Assembly (NCBI RefSeq): GCF_021462225.1
Contig: NC_061800.1
Location: 11,371,002-11,435,001, forward strand
Reading direction: 5' to 3'
DNA: 64,000 bases
DNA from: Girardinichthys multiradiatus
Taxonomy: Eukaryota; Chordata; Actinopteri; Cyprinodontiformes; Goodeidae
The notes under the pieces are model-generated. The model ran no database searches. It saw only the letters and a list, made by a program, of their open reading frames with translations, and was not told the origin of the DNA. Below, piece by piece: positions 55,187-64,000 of the stretch (the first letter of the stretch is position 1; each line of letters starts with the position of its first letter). Made by a program: the position numbers and the translations under genes.

Positions 55187-57413
55187 ATTTTTCCTCTTTG
55201 AGAGAAGTTAAATTTCAGCTCTGTGAAACGACCTTGACAAAGAGATGCAGCTGCCTGAAAACAAAGATTAAACGTCTGCAAACAGCAGAAGCCTGTCTCT
55301 ACTGAAAGGTCTGAAAAAAAAAAAAATTGTAACTCTACCCTGCATGTGTCAAACTCAAGGTCCGCGGGCCACAACCGGACCCCAGAAGTTTAGTGATTCT
55401 CTAGAAGTAGAGCCTTTTAATATGGTGATTGTGTGCTTGAATGTTATTTTGTCAATCAATAAGCAGTTTTGTCTACATTCTGCCACAATCTGCCTTTTGA
55501 ACATGTTTTGAATCTTGCTCTTTATGTATAAAAAAAAAAAAAGAAAAGAAAATTTGGCTAAAGTCTGCAGACACAAAATGAACCTGGATTGAAGCTCTAA
55601 CTATGTTTATTTAATCTGAGATCCTCTCCAAATGCAACAATATATGTCAGTCTACATGAGATACTAACAACTTCACCTACTGGTATAATACAAAGATGTG
55701 ACTGAATATGTGAAACAAACAATGATGAAAGTTTTTCAACAGGTGATGCTCATCCAGAAGGAAGACAGTGTTCCTAGGAAATGCAGCTCATTCATTAACA
55801 ATCAATTTTTCTCCTATAGGTGGACGTTTTGCTGACTAATCATAGGCTGGATCTATGAAACATTATGTGCACAGAACAAATGACCAAGGTTCTGACTGAC
55901 TTATGAACCTCACTGACCTGACAATGATAACATGACACCCAACAGATAACACCTTTAATTGAAGCGTTCAAAACAGACCTAGTGGAAACAAAAGGGGTTA
56001 TGAGGAAACAATGTGCATTTTAAGAATAATAGAAGTCAAATTATGTTCACATTTTTGCAAATAAAATGACTCTGACAGAGAAATAAGTAAGTAGTGTGTG
56101 AATGTGTGTGAATGGGAATGACTGATTTCATTGTAATGCATCTTTGAGGGACCTTAAAAGCGCTAATAAAGGTCTGATGTTCTGATGATCTTTGCCAAAT
56201 TTATATCTTAATAAGGTTTCCAGAATCTTTTTCAAAAAATCATATAAAGATGGCAAAGGTTCTACCTGTATTTAAAATACTGATAACCATAGGAAAGCTC
56301 ATAGATCCGTCTTCAATTTTTCATAATTCTTTTACAAACAGGGTATTTAAACTTTCATGTGGCCAAATGTCTGTGTTTGACTTTCTGTTTTTGTGAAATA
56401 AATGTCTGTTTCATGTTATGTAAAAATTAGAGTCCTCAACATTACCATAATAATATTAGGTCAGTTCTCTATGGTAAAACAAAAAGATTTTAACAGACGT
56501 TTAGACTTTTTCCAGTCAGGTTCAAAATGATTGAATTAGACTCAAACTTAACATAAGATGAAATGAACCTTAACAGAATTACTGGACTGGACTGAAATAG
56601 AGAAAACTTGAGTTAATTGAAACAAACTTTAGTTACTTGAACTAAATACAAAGCTGACTGAAACTGTATGTTGTATCTATAAAACTGGGTAAGACAAACT
56701 AAGATTATAAGATATAATATGCCCTTCATTTTTTGTGTTCATCAGTGAGTGAGTTTTTATTTTTTATTTTTAATAAGAACTAAACCAAGCATTATTTAAA
56801 ATAATAGCAACTACCAAAAATAGTGATCTCATTTTTAAATGTAATAAGGAAAGTTTTATAAAAATAAGTATTATTCTTTTATTTTTATGATTTCAAGTAT
56901 TATTCTTTTATTTTTATGATTTCAAGTATTATTCTTTTATTTTTATGATTTCAAGTATTAATCAACATTTAACTTTTAATGGTTGCCGAGGGCAGCGACC
57001 ATTATGAGTATTTCCCACAAAATATAATCTGTTTACCGTCCGTGGGTTTCTGCTCATACAGAGTATTTTTCTTATTCGTTTTTATATTAAATGTTTTTAC
57101 TTGGGATAAAAGGAGGGACTGTTGGATGGGTGCAAAAACTTGTTATCACTCATGTAAAAACTTTGTGTTGCAAGGCACCTGCACTATGCCTTCCTCCCTG
57201 TGTGTGTGAGATCATTGTTATCTCTGTGTGAACCAGCCTCCTTTCTGTTTCACACACATACACCCTGTCTGAACTGTCTGTTGAACTGTGCATATAAATA
57301 AAGAGATAGGGTGTCAAAACTTTGTCGTTTCACTGCAAAGTGGGCTACCCTTGCTGCAAGTAACTCTGACTGTATCGTTCTTACCTCTGAGTTGACTAAA
57401 TTAATACCTAACA
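55187..57413 (+). mobile_element. ERV E: 5'-truncated relative of B and C1
   Basis: It begins abruptly at about 55,187 inside the payload (GATTTTTCCTCTTTGAGAGA, as at 30,219 in C1). It follows the payload to about 56,850, then jumps to the 29-bp tandem repeats (56,873-56,960), the 3' untranslated part, purine tract (GATAAAAGGAGGGAC) and a 294-bp LTR (57,120-57,413). Pol and env remnants are deleted here. Confidence 0.87.
57120..57413 (+). repeat. ERV E 3' LTR
   Basis: TGTTGGATGGGTGCAAAAAC...ACCTAACA, close to the B LTR and the middle LTR of C, without the 21-nt segment. TATAAATAAAG is at about 57,293-57,303. Confidence 0.92.
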
Positions 57414-57429
57414 GTGACACAGTTATGTC

Positions 57430-58847
57430 AGAATTGATTTCTTTGGTTCTATGTAATGTGATCCTGGTTGCTAGAACATAATTTTTTCCAAACATTTTGC
57501 TGGATTGCTGCATGGGTTGGACCCTGCGCCAGAAGAGGGGAATGTCAGAATAAAATAGCACTTGGGTTACAAAAGTTTTAGCACTTATGAGAAAAATTGT
57601 AGCTCATATCTCCAGTAAGGACTAAGTGTCAATGTGAGACCCACTTTCTGCTTTGTTGTATATAACTGGTGCCCAGCTCCCCAAGTCTACATTCTGAGAA
57701 CCTGTCTGAATGTTTGGTGTTGATTCTTTTGAGAAATTATACATCTTCACATATTAGACCATTATGAAATTTCTCTTTGTGGATTCTGAAACTATGGAAA
57801 TAATGACCTGTAATCAGGCCTTCCACAAACATCATATGTCACATTTGTAATATTCAGAATATTTAGCTGTGTAACAGGTAAAGTCAGAAAAATAATTATT
57901 TTTTGCTTTCCTATTATTTGTTGAAGTTCCATGTATTTAAGCACCTAGGGTAATAATGAACCATTGCATTTATATAGCAAAATCCAGAAAGATAGACATA
58001 CGTAGGTTTCATTTTGTTGGTGTAGTAAAGACACAAAGTGATTGTTGTCGGTTTTCTTGCGCCGTTGAAGGCCATAGAATGGTCATGGTTTCTCTGTGTG
58101 TGCAGCGATGAGGGAGATGTTTTTGTTTTTTGGGGTTTTACCTACGAACACACGTACCCTGTCTATTGGTCTCACTTATATGACAATGAGAGAAAGAGCA
58201 AGAGCAAACCTTAGTCCTTTTTAAGTACTGTTTTGCAGGCCTCCTAATTTAGGCATGGTGATATTGCCAAGATCACTGCCCTCCACATCTTTGTTTTACT
58301 TTCAAAACGTCTCCACTGTGCTTTCTCAAGTGTCATAGATGGTGAAGGCTGTTTTACCTGAGAGAACTACTTCCTCCCTTCACTCCTTTGTTCCAGGTGG
58401 CTGGGTTCTGGTAAGAGAGTTCAAAAGAAAACACTGGAAGTCCAGACGCTGACGAGGTCCATATCAGATCCTACTGATCACCCACACCTACCATCAAGGT
58501 AGCAGAACGTGTTACCTGGATACACGCGTCACATTGCAAAAAGGTTCCAGCTTCTCCAGATTGCCTTGGCTCCCAGGGCACAAGGCATCTTTCAACTGGA
58601 TCATTTACTGGCTAACGTTGTGAGGAGAGCGGGCCGCCACAAGCCAAATAACTTTAAACTGATCACCAGCGGGTGGTTGAAGAGGTTGTGGAAGAACACT
58701 GTTTTTACAAAGGCATAATCATCCTTTTTTGCAGAGCAACGTTTGTTCCAGAACATACTGAAAACCCCACCACCTTGCCTGAAAACTGGAATCATAAGGT
58801 AATTTGCCTCACCATGCACACACCATGGTGAGAAACACACAGGAACA
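57430..58847 (+). mobile_element. F-like retroviral fragment
   Basis: Matches ERV F interior (39,300 to 38,480 read on the minus strand) in order: TTTCTTTGGTTCTATGTAAT, GGGTTGGACCCTGCGCCAGA, then the integrase C-terminal part at about 58,395-58,560 (GWVLVREFKRKHWKS, AERVTWIHASHC in a decayed frame). Sequence at about 57,600-58,250 has no counterpart in F. The fragment is split by Tc1 G at 58,848 and continues to about 60,350. Confidence 0.7.
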
Positions 58848-58849
58848 TA

Positions 58850-60119
58850 CAGGGGTTGTACAATGAAACTGAAACACCTGGTTTTAGACCACAATAATTT
58901 ATTAGTATGGTGTAGGGCCTCCTTTTGCAGCCAATACAGCGTCAATTCATCTTGGGAATGACATATACAAGTCCTGCACAGTGGTCAGAGGGATTTTAAG
59001 CCATTCTTCTTGCAGGATAGTGGCCAGATCACTACTTGATACTGGTGGAGGAAAACGTCTCCTGACTCGCTCCTTCAAAAGACCCCAAAGTGGCTCAATA
59101 ATATTTAGATGTGGTGAGTGTGCAGGCCATGGGATTTGTTCAACTTCACTTTCATGTTCATCATACCCATCTTTAACCAGTTTTGCTGTGTGTATTGGTG
59201 CATTGTCATCCTGATACACGGCACCGCCTTCAAGATACAATGTTTGAACCATTGGATGCACATGGTCCTCAAGAATGGTTCGGTAGTCCTTGGCAATGAC
59301 GCGCCCAGCAAGCACAGGTATTGGGCCAAGGGAATGCCATGATATGGCAGCCCAAACCATCACTGATCCACCCCCATGCTTCACTCTGGGCATGCAACAG
59401 TCTGGGTGGTACGCTTCTTAGGGGCTTTTCCACACCGTAACTCTCCCGGATGTGGGGAAAACAGTAAAGGTGGACTCATCAGAGAACAATACATGTTTCA
59501 CATTGTCCACAGCCCAAGATTTGTGCTCCTGGCACCATTGAAACCGTCGTTTGGCATTGGCATGAGTGACTAAAGGTTTGGCTATAGCAGCCCGGCTGTG
59601 TATATTGACCCTGTGGAGCTCCCGATGGATAGTTCTGGTGGAAACAGGAGAGTTGAGGTGCACATTTAATTCTGCCATGATTTGGGCAGCCGTGGTTTTA
59701 TGTTTTTTGGATACAATCCGGGTTAGCACCCGAACATCCCTTTCAGACAGCTTCCTCTTGCGTCCACAGTTAATCCTGTTGGATGTGGTTCGTCCTTCTT
59801 GGTGGTATGCTGACATTACCCTGGATACCGTGGCTCTTAATACATCACATAGAATTGCTGTCTTGGTCACAGATGCACCAGCAAGACGTGCACCAACAAT
59901 TTGTCCTCTTTCGAACTCTGGTATGTCACCCATAATGTTGTGTGCATTTCAATATTTTGAGCAAAACTGTGCTCTTACCCTGCTAATTGAACCTTCGCAC
60001 TCCGCTCTTACTGGTGCTATGTGCAATCAATGAAGACTGGCTACCAGGCTGGTCCAATTTAGCCATGAAACCTCCCACACTAAAATGACAGGTGTTTCAG
60101 TTTCATTGTCCAACCCCTG
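58850..60119 (-). mobile_element. Tc1 transposon G, complete
   Basis: 1270 bp with inverted ends CAGGGGTTGTACAATGAAAC (58,850) and the complement of CAGGGGTTGGACAATGAAAC (to 60,119), flanked by TA (58,848-58,849; 60,120-60,121). One transposase on the minus strand. It is inserted in the F-like fragment and serves as the reference for the dissected copy H. Confidence 0.96.
58947..59933 (-). pseudogene. Tc1 G transposase with one stop codon
   Basis: Starts at 59,933 (MGDIPEFERGQIVGARLAGA). Paired-like DNA-binding region with two helix-turn-helix units, then DDE: LFSDESTFTVF, GGAVYQDDNAPIHTAKLVKD and PHLNIIEPLWGLLKERVRRR. A TAA at 59,418-59,420 lies between the first D and GGGSVMVWAAI; copy H has AAA (Lys) there. 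Otherwise the frame is open for about 328 codons to 58,947. Confidence 0.94.
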
Positions 60120-60121
60120 TA

Positions 60122-60375
60122 CATGGAAGACCGCTACCACAATTGCACATAACCTTTCTCCAAAATGACTGGTGACATCTGCAGCAGAGAGAATGGGAAA
60201 TATGCTCCCCAATCCTTATTCTTCTTAATTATTTTTTTGTTTCATTTGGTGGCTGCTAGTCACTCCCTTGCCTCAACAACGAGGTCTGCGACGGGACCCA
60301 AGGAGTGTGTTCATCCCAGCAATGAAAATTACAGTTCAAGAAAATACAACTGTTTCTGCTAGATTTGATTATGTG
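60122..60375 (+). mobile_element. F-like retroviral fragment, continuation
   Basis: After Tc1 G, ATTGCACATAACCTTTCTCC...GACATCTGCAGCAGAGAGAA...TTTGGTGGCTGCTAGTCACT matches F read from about 38,600 to 38,450 on the minus strand. A match to the following F segment (CTCCCACTTTGACAGTGACA) reappears at 60,952, so 60,376-60,950 seems inserted. Confidence 0.65.
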
Positions 60376-60950
60376 AAGTGTGGTAGTTTATCAAGATGAA
60401 TGTTTATATTGTTATATATAAAAAATTGTAATGTGTTCTTATGTTCATAACAGTGTGGAATTAGTCTGTACCTGAAGTGCTTAGAAAGTTAACTGTGCAG
60501 AACAACATGTATTATTTGTGAACTTGAAAAAACAGGCACTAAAGGGTGTGAGTGCATGTTTCAGTTTTATCAATAGAAGATGCCTCAGAACTGACCTTCA
60601 GCAAAAGAATGTGTGAGAAACTGACTTCAGCAAAAGAATGTGTGAGAAACTGACCATCAGTAAACAACAAATGTAAAATGCATACTACCTGTAGTATGTG
60701 TGTGTTCAATAAAAGAACGGTGCAGGGGAGAAAAAAAGTAGAAGTGTTCCCACCTCTCCCCGGCTGGGTGAATCAGCTTCAACCTCTAGTCCGTGTTTTG
60801 TTTTCTTAGACATTTAAGTTTAGTTTTTCTCACGTAGAATTAAGATGCTTTGACCAAATAAATGAACACGCAGGAGTTTAGAAGGACAACTCCAACAATA
60901 TCTATCAAGAGAAAACAATTCTCTACCTTATCAGATGCTGTCGCTTATGG
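60376..60950. repeat. Candidate solo LTR with short direct repeats
   Basis: Extra sequence relative to F. It holds CAATAAAAGAACGG (poly(A)-signal-like, about 60,708) and a repeated CTTCAGCAAAAGAATGTGTG in two copies (60,595-60,650, spacing about 31 bp). TG at about 60,379 and CA at about 60,897 could be LTR ends, but no target duplication is convincing. Confidence 0.35.
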
Positions 60951-61094
60951 GCTCCCACTTTGACAGTGACACTGACTCTCATAATGATGATGATTTTACC
61001 ACTGTTTAATCTTCATTTTGTCCAAACATGATCTCTTTCTTGTTTCACGAATGGTATTTTCATCATTTATGCATTTAATGTGTCTTGATTCTAA

Positions 61095-62660
61095 TCTAGC
61101 CAAGGGGGCCAGCAGGACCACATCATCTGCAAAAAGAAGAGACGAAATCCACTGGTCCCCAAACCAGACCCCTTCCGCCCCTTGGCCGCACCTAGAAATC
61201 CTGGGCAGCCCTGCCGGAGTCCAACATGCACTGGGAACAGGTCCGACTTAGTGCTAGCAATGCGGACCAAACTCCTGCTCCTCATGTCCAGCGCTGTGAG
61301 TGCCTTGTTGCTTAAAAGCGCTATATAAATAAACTTGACTTGACTTGTACAGAGACCAGATGGCCCTTTATAAAGGGCCCCCGACTCTGTACTCCTCGAG
61401 CACCCCCCACAGGGCACCATGAGGGACACAGTCGAATGCCTTCTCCAGGTCCACAAAACACATGTGGACCATTTGGGCAAACTCCCCTGAACCCACGAGT
61501 ACAGTGCAGAGGGTGTGGAGCTGGCCAACTGTCCCACAGCAGGGACGAAAACCAAACTGCTTCTTCTGAAGCCGATGTTCAAATATCTGCCGGACTCTCC
61601 TCTCCAATACCCTGGCATACACCTAAACAGGGAGGCTGAGGAGTGTGATCTCCCTTTAGTTGGAACACACCCTCTGGTCACCCTTCTTTTGAAGGGAGAC
61701 CACCACAAGTCCTGAGGCACTGTCCCCGACCGCCACGCAATGTTGAAGTAACACTGTAAACAGTGTTGGCCAATCAGTGCTTCTTCCTCCTGAGGCTCCG
61801 GACTGTTTGCCAGACTCGCTTCGAGACCAATTGGTAGTCCTTCTCCACGGCCTCACTGAACTCCTCCCTGGCCCGAGTTTTTGCCTCTGCCACAGCCCGG
61901 GCCACGGCACGCTTGGCCTCACGGCACCCTTCAGCCGCCTCAGGAGTCCCACAAGCCAACCACAGCCAATAGGAGTCCTCCTTTCACTTGACAGCATCCC
62001 TTATTCCTGATGTCCACCTGTTTAGGGATTGCACCGCAGACCTAACAGCCACATCTATGGGCAGCAGCATCGTCAATAGATGCGGAGAACATGGTCAGCT
62101 CTGACTCTATGTCTCCAACTTACCCCGGAATCTGGTCAAAGCTCTCCCGGAGGTGGGAGTTGAATATATCCCTGGCAGAGAGCTCCACCAGACGTTCCCA
62201 GCAGACCCTCACTATACGCTTGGGCTTGCCAAGTCTGTCCAGCTTTCTCCTCTTCCAGCAAATCCAACTCACCATCAGGTGGTGATCAGTGAACAACTAA
62301 GCCCCTCTCTTCACCCGAGTGTCCAAAACATGCAGTCTGAAGACACGACAACAAAATCAATTATCGACCTCCTGCCTAGGGTGTCCTTGTGCCAAGTGCA
62401 CTGATGAATACTCTTATGGTTGAACACAGTGTTCATTATGGACAATCTCTGGCTAGCACAGAAGTCCAATAATGAAACACCACTTGGATTTATATCGGGG
62501 AGGCCATTCTTCCCTATCACGCCTCTCCAGGTGTCACTGTCGTTTCCCACGAAGGCTTTGAAGTCCCCATCAGAATAACGGAGTCCCCGGGAGGGGTACT
62601 ATGCAGCACCCCCAACAGGGACGCCATGACGGTAAGACAGCTTCAAATTACCTCAATTTC
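61095..62660 (-). mobile_element. RTE/Rex-like LINE, endonuclease to RT fragment
   Basis: Reading down from about 62,560: endonuclease end ([37 protein letters not shown]), linker (WLVGL, ACGTPEAAEGCREAKRAVAR, VWQTVRSLRRKK), then RT: YARVLERRVRQIFEHRL, FGFRPCCGTVGQLHTL, MCFVDLEKAFDCVPHGALWG, VHVGLRQGCP and the active-site FADDVVLLA (61,107-61,136, in another frame). Frameshifts show it is dead. The clade name is from recall; the motif order is what is seen. Confidence 0.85.
61296..61350 (+). repeat. LINE/SINE tail inside the RT fragment
   Basis: AGTGCCTTGTTGCTTAAAAG then CGCTATATAAATAAA and (CTTGA)n on the plus strand breaks the RT frame. It is a short 3'-end insertion of an L2-type LINE or a dependent SINE. 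Confidence 0.65.
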
Positions 62661-64000
62661 AGTTAGAACAAGACTGAAGTAATTATGTTTGGACAAAGTG
62701 GTAATTGCAGTGCTTTTCATTCGGATCTTAATAGCCTGAATGTAGGTAAGAAACAGGGTAAGGAACCACAAAAGACAGAACTGAGTCTGCTGGTCTAATT
62801 ACCACTCAGGTGAGTTAACAATCTGACGCCTCCTTCAAGGTTCTGCTGCTTAAGAAGCTCCTGTTGATTAGCCCTGATGATCTTCAGCTGTGGCTGTTAC
62901 ACCCTGCAGGAGGAGGTGGGAGAGAAACCACACACAAACACAACACAAACCTGCGCTTAGCTCTGTGGCATGACAACAGCTCTTTTTCTGACACAAACAG
63001 ACAAGCTCTTGGGTATCTGTCAGACCTCCTGCAGCCTTATGCACCCTCTAGATATCTTCGATCTTATGATCACTTGCTTTTAGCTGTACCTGTCATAGTT
63101 GCTGGGTTTGGTGGCAGGACCAGAATGCAGAACACGACGAGAAGGTAGCATGGTGAGTGATGAAGTTTTAATGTTGAAGTAGACAGACTTACAGGCATGT
63201 ATGCAGTATACAAAATACTGGCAGGTGGTCCAAAGCATATTTTCAGGAGGCAAACAAAAACTAAAACACAAGGAGGAACTCGAGAAGTCAACCAGGGTAG
63301 CGAGGAAAGATAACATGAGGAACCAGCAAGGAACAATGAAAACTAGAAAGCTTATAAGCTGAGGGAAGTGTAGTATGGACCAATGAGACAGAGAGGCAGG
63401 TAATCAGAGGAAACATGAAACAGGTGTGGACCAGGCTCCAGAGAACTGAGGGAATATGAATGGTTGCTATGGTGACAGGACTAGGAGACAAAGGGACACT
63501 GGAGAAACTAAACTATGAAATAAACCAAAGGGAAAACGGGATCAAAAGATAAACAACACTAACTCACAAAGAGGAGCAGGGAGGCCGAGGAACAGGTGAA
63601 CTGACTACAAAACTAAACTATGGGAAAGGTACTAAATAACAAACTCAGAGAAACATCTAAGAAATTATAACAACCTGAGATATAAGAACCTGGCAAATAA
63701 GAATTAACAAAAGAAACCATAAAGGAAACCCTAAATGAAAAAGTAAACAAACTAAAACAAACACTGATTGAAACTAACCGGGAGATAAGCAGAGAAAGCA
63801 AAGACTAGAATAAATGCAAACCAAAATGTAAACAATGAGTGGAACTAAGTATACAAGAACTGAAAGCTAACCTATCAGAAGGAACTGAAACAATAGACTA
63901 ACACGAGGAACTAAACTAGGGATAAAGTTGGAAAGAACTACAAAAATAAAGGGAAACGAACACTGAGAAAATAACAACTGAAGGGTAACTAATGACAAGA
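62661..64000. other. No recognisable gene; repeat-like A/G-rich part
   Basis: From about 63,090 (GGGTTTGGTGGCAGGACCAG) onward the plus strand is A/G-rich with words that resemble a common fish interspersed repeat, including CCAATGAGACAGAGAGGCAG. No ORF on either strand has a recognisable domain. The repeat runs to or beyond the window end. Confidence 0.4.

Overview
This window reads as accessory DNA of a ray-finned fish genome and is built almost entirely of transposable elements. No host protein-coding gene, rRNA or tRNA gene could be supported. The fish assignment is an inference from the mix: Tc1 elements with CAGGGGTTGGACAATGAA ends, CR1/L2-like and RTE/Rex-like LINE pieces, LINE tails ending in GCGCTATATAAATAAA-type sequence, a P/THAP9-like DNA transposon, and several related endogenous retroviruses (ERVs).

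Layout. 1-11.5 kb: old LINE fragments in both orientations, a hAT remnant, and a nearly complete pogo/Tigger-like transposon (5242-7236, identical 29-bp ends). 11,602-25,206: ERV A with 385-bp LTRs and 5-bp target duplication GTGTT. ERV A is split inside its integrase by ERV B (15,729-22,730, minus strand, 293-bp LTRs with no difference seen, duplication GGGAC). 26,725-45,190: a Tc1 transposon (H) that became a nest. A solo-LTR-like insert sits in its 5' untranslated part. A retroviral composite C (28,001-44,693, duplication CATAT) interrupts its transposase. C contains an extra proviral unit and a middle LTR, and its gag is interrupted by ERV F (37,222-44,172, minus strand, duplication CCAAC). 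45.4-48.1 kb: a C-skewed repeat and a poly(A)-tailed retroposon with a 16-bp duplication. 50,186-55,007: a full-length but dead P/THAP9-like transposon with an 8-bp duplication. 55.2-61 kb: a 5'-truncated relative of ERV B/C, a degraded F-like retroviral fragment, and a second Tc1 copy (G) whose transposase has a single stop codon. 61-62.7 kb: an RTE/Rex-like LINE.

The ERVs form one related group. A, B, C and F all have primer-binding sites matching the 3' end of tRNA-Tyr. None of them could make a complete virus. A has lost most of capsid, part of the polymerase and RNase H. B and C1 share the same internal deletions and a roughly 2-kb non-retroviral insert, so they look like copies of a defective master mobilised in trans. 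C2 keeps an almost complete gag and lacks pol and env. F is mostly non-coding.

The most interesting signals are: (1) a run of hairpins in the retroviral leaders with unrelated stems but a shared GC bulge plus C-GNRA-G cap; (2) a domain between protease and reverse transcriptase in ERV A carrying two H-x-(S/T) motifs like the 2H phosphoesterases; (3) leaky-stop signatures at the gag/pro boundary, UGA-CUAG with a hairpin in A and UGA-CAAUUA in C2; (4) the shared payload of B, C1 and E; (5) the order of events readable from the nest.
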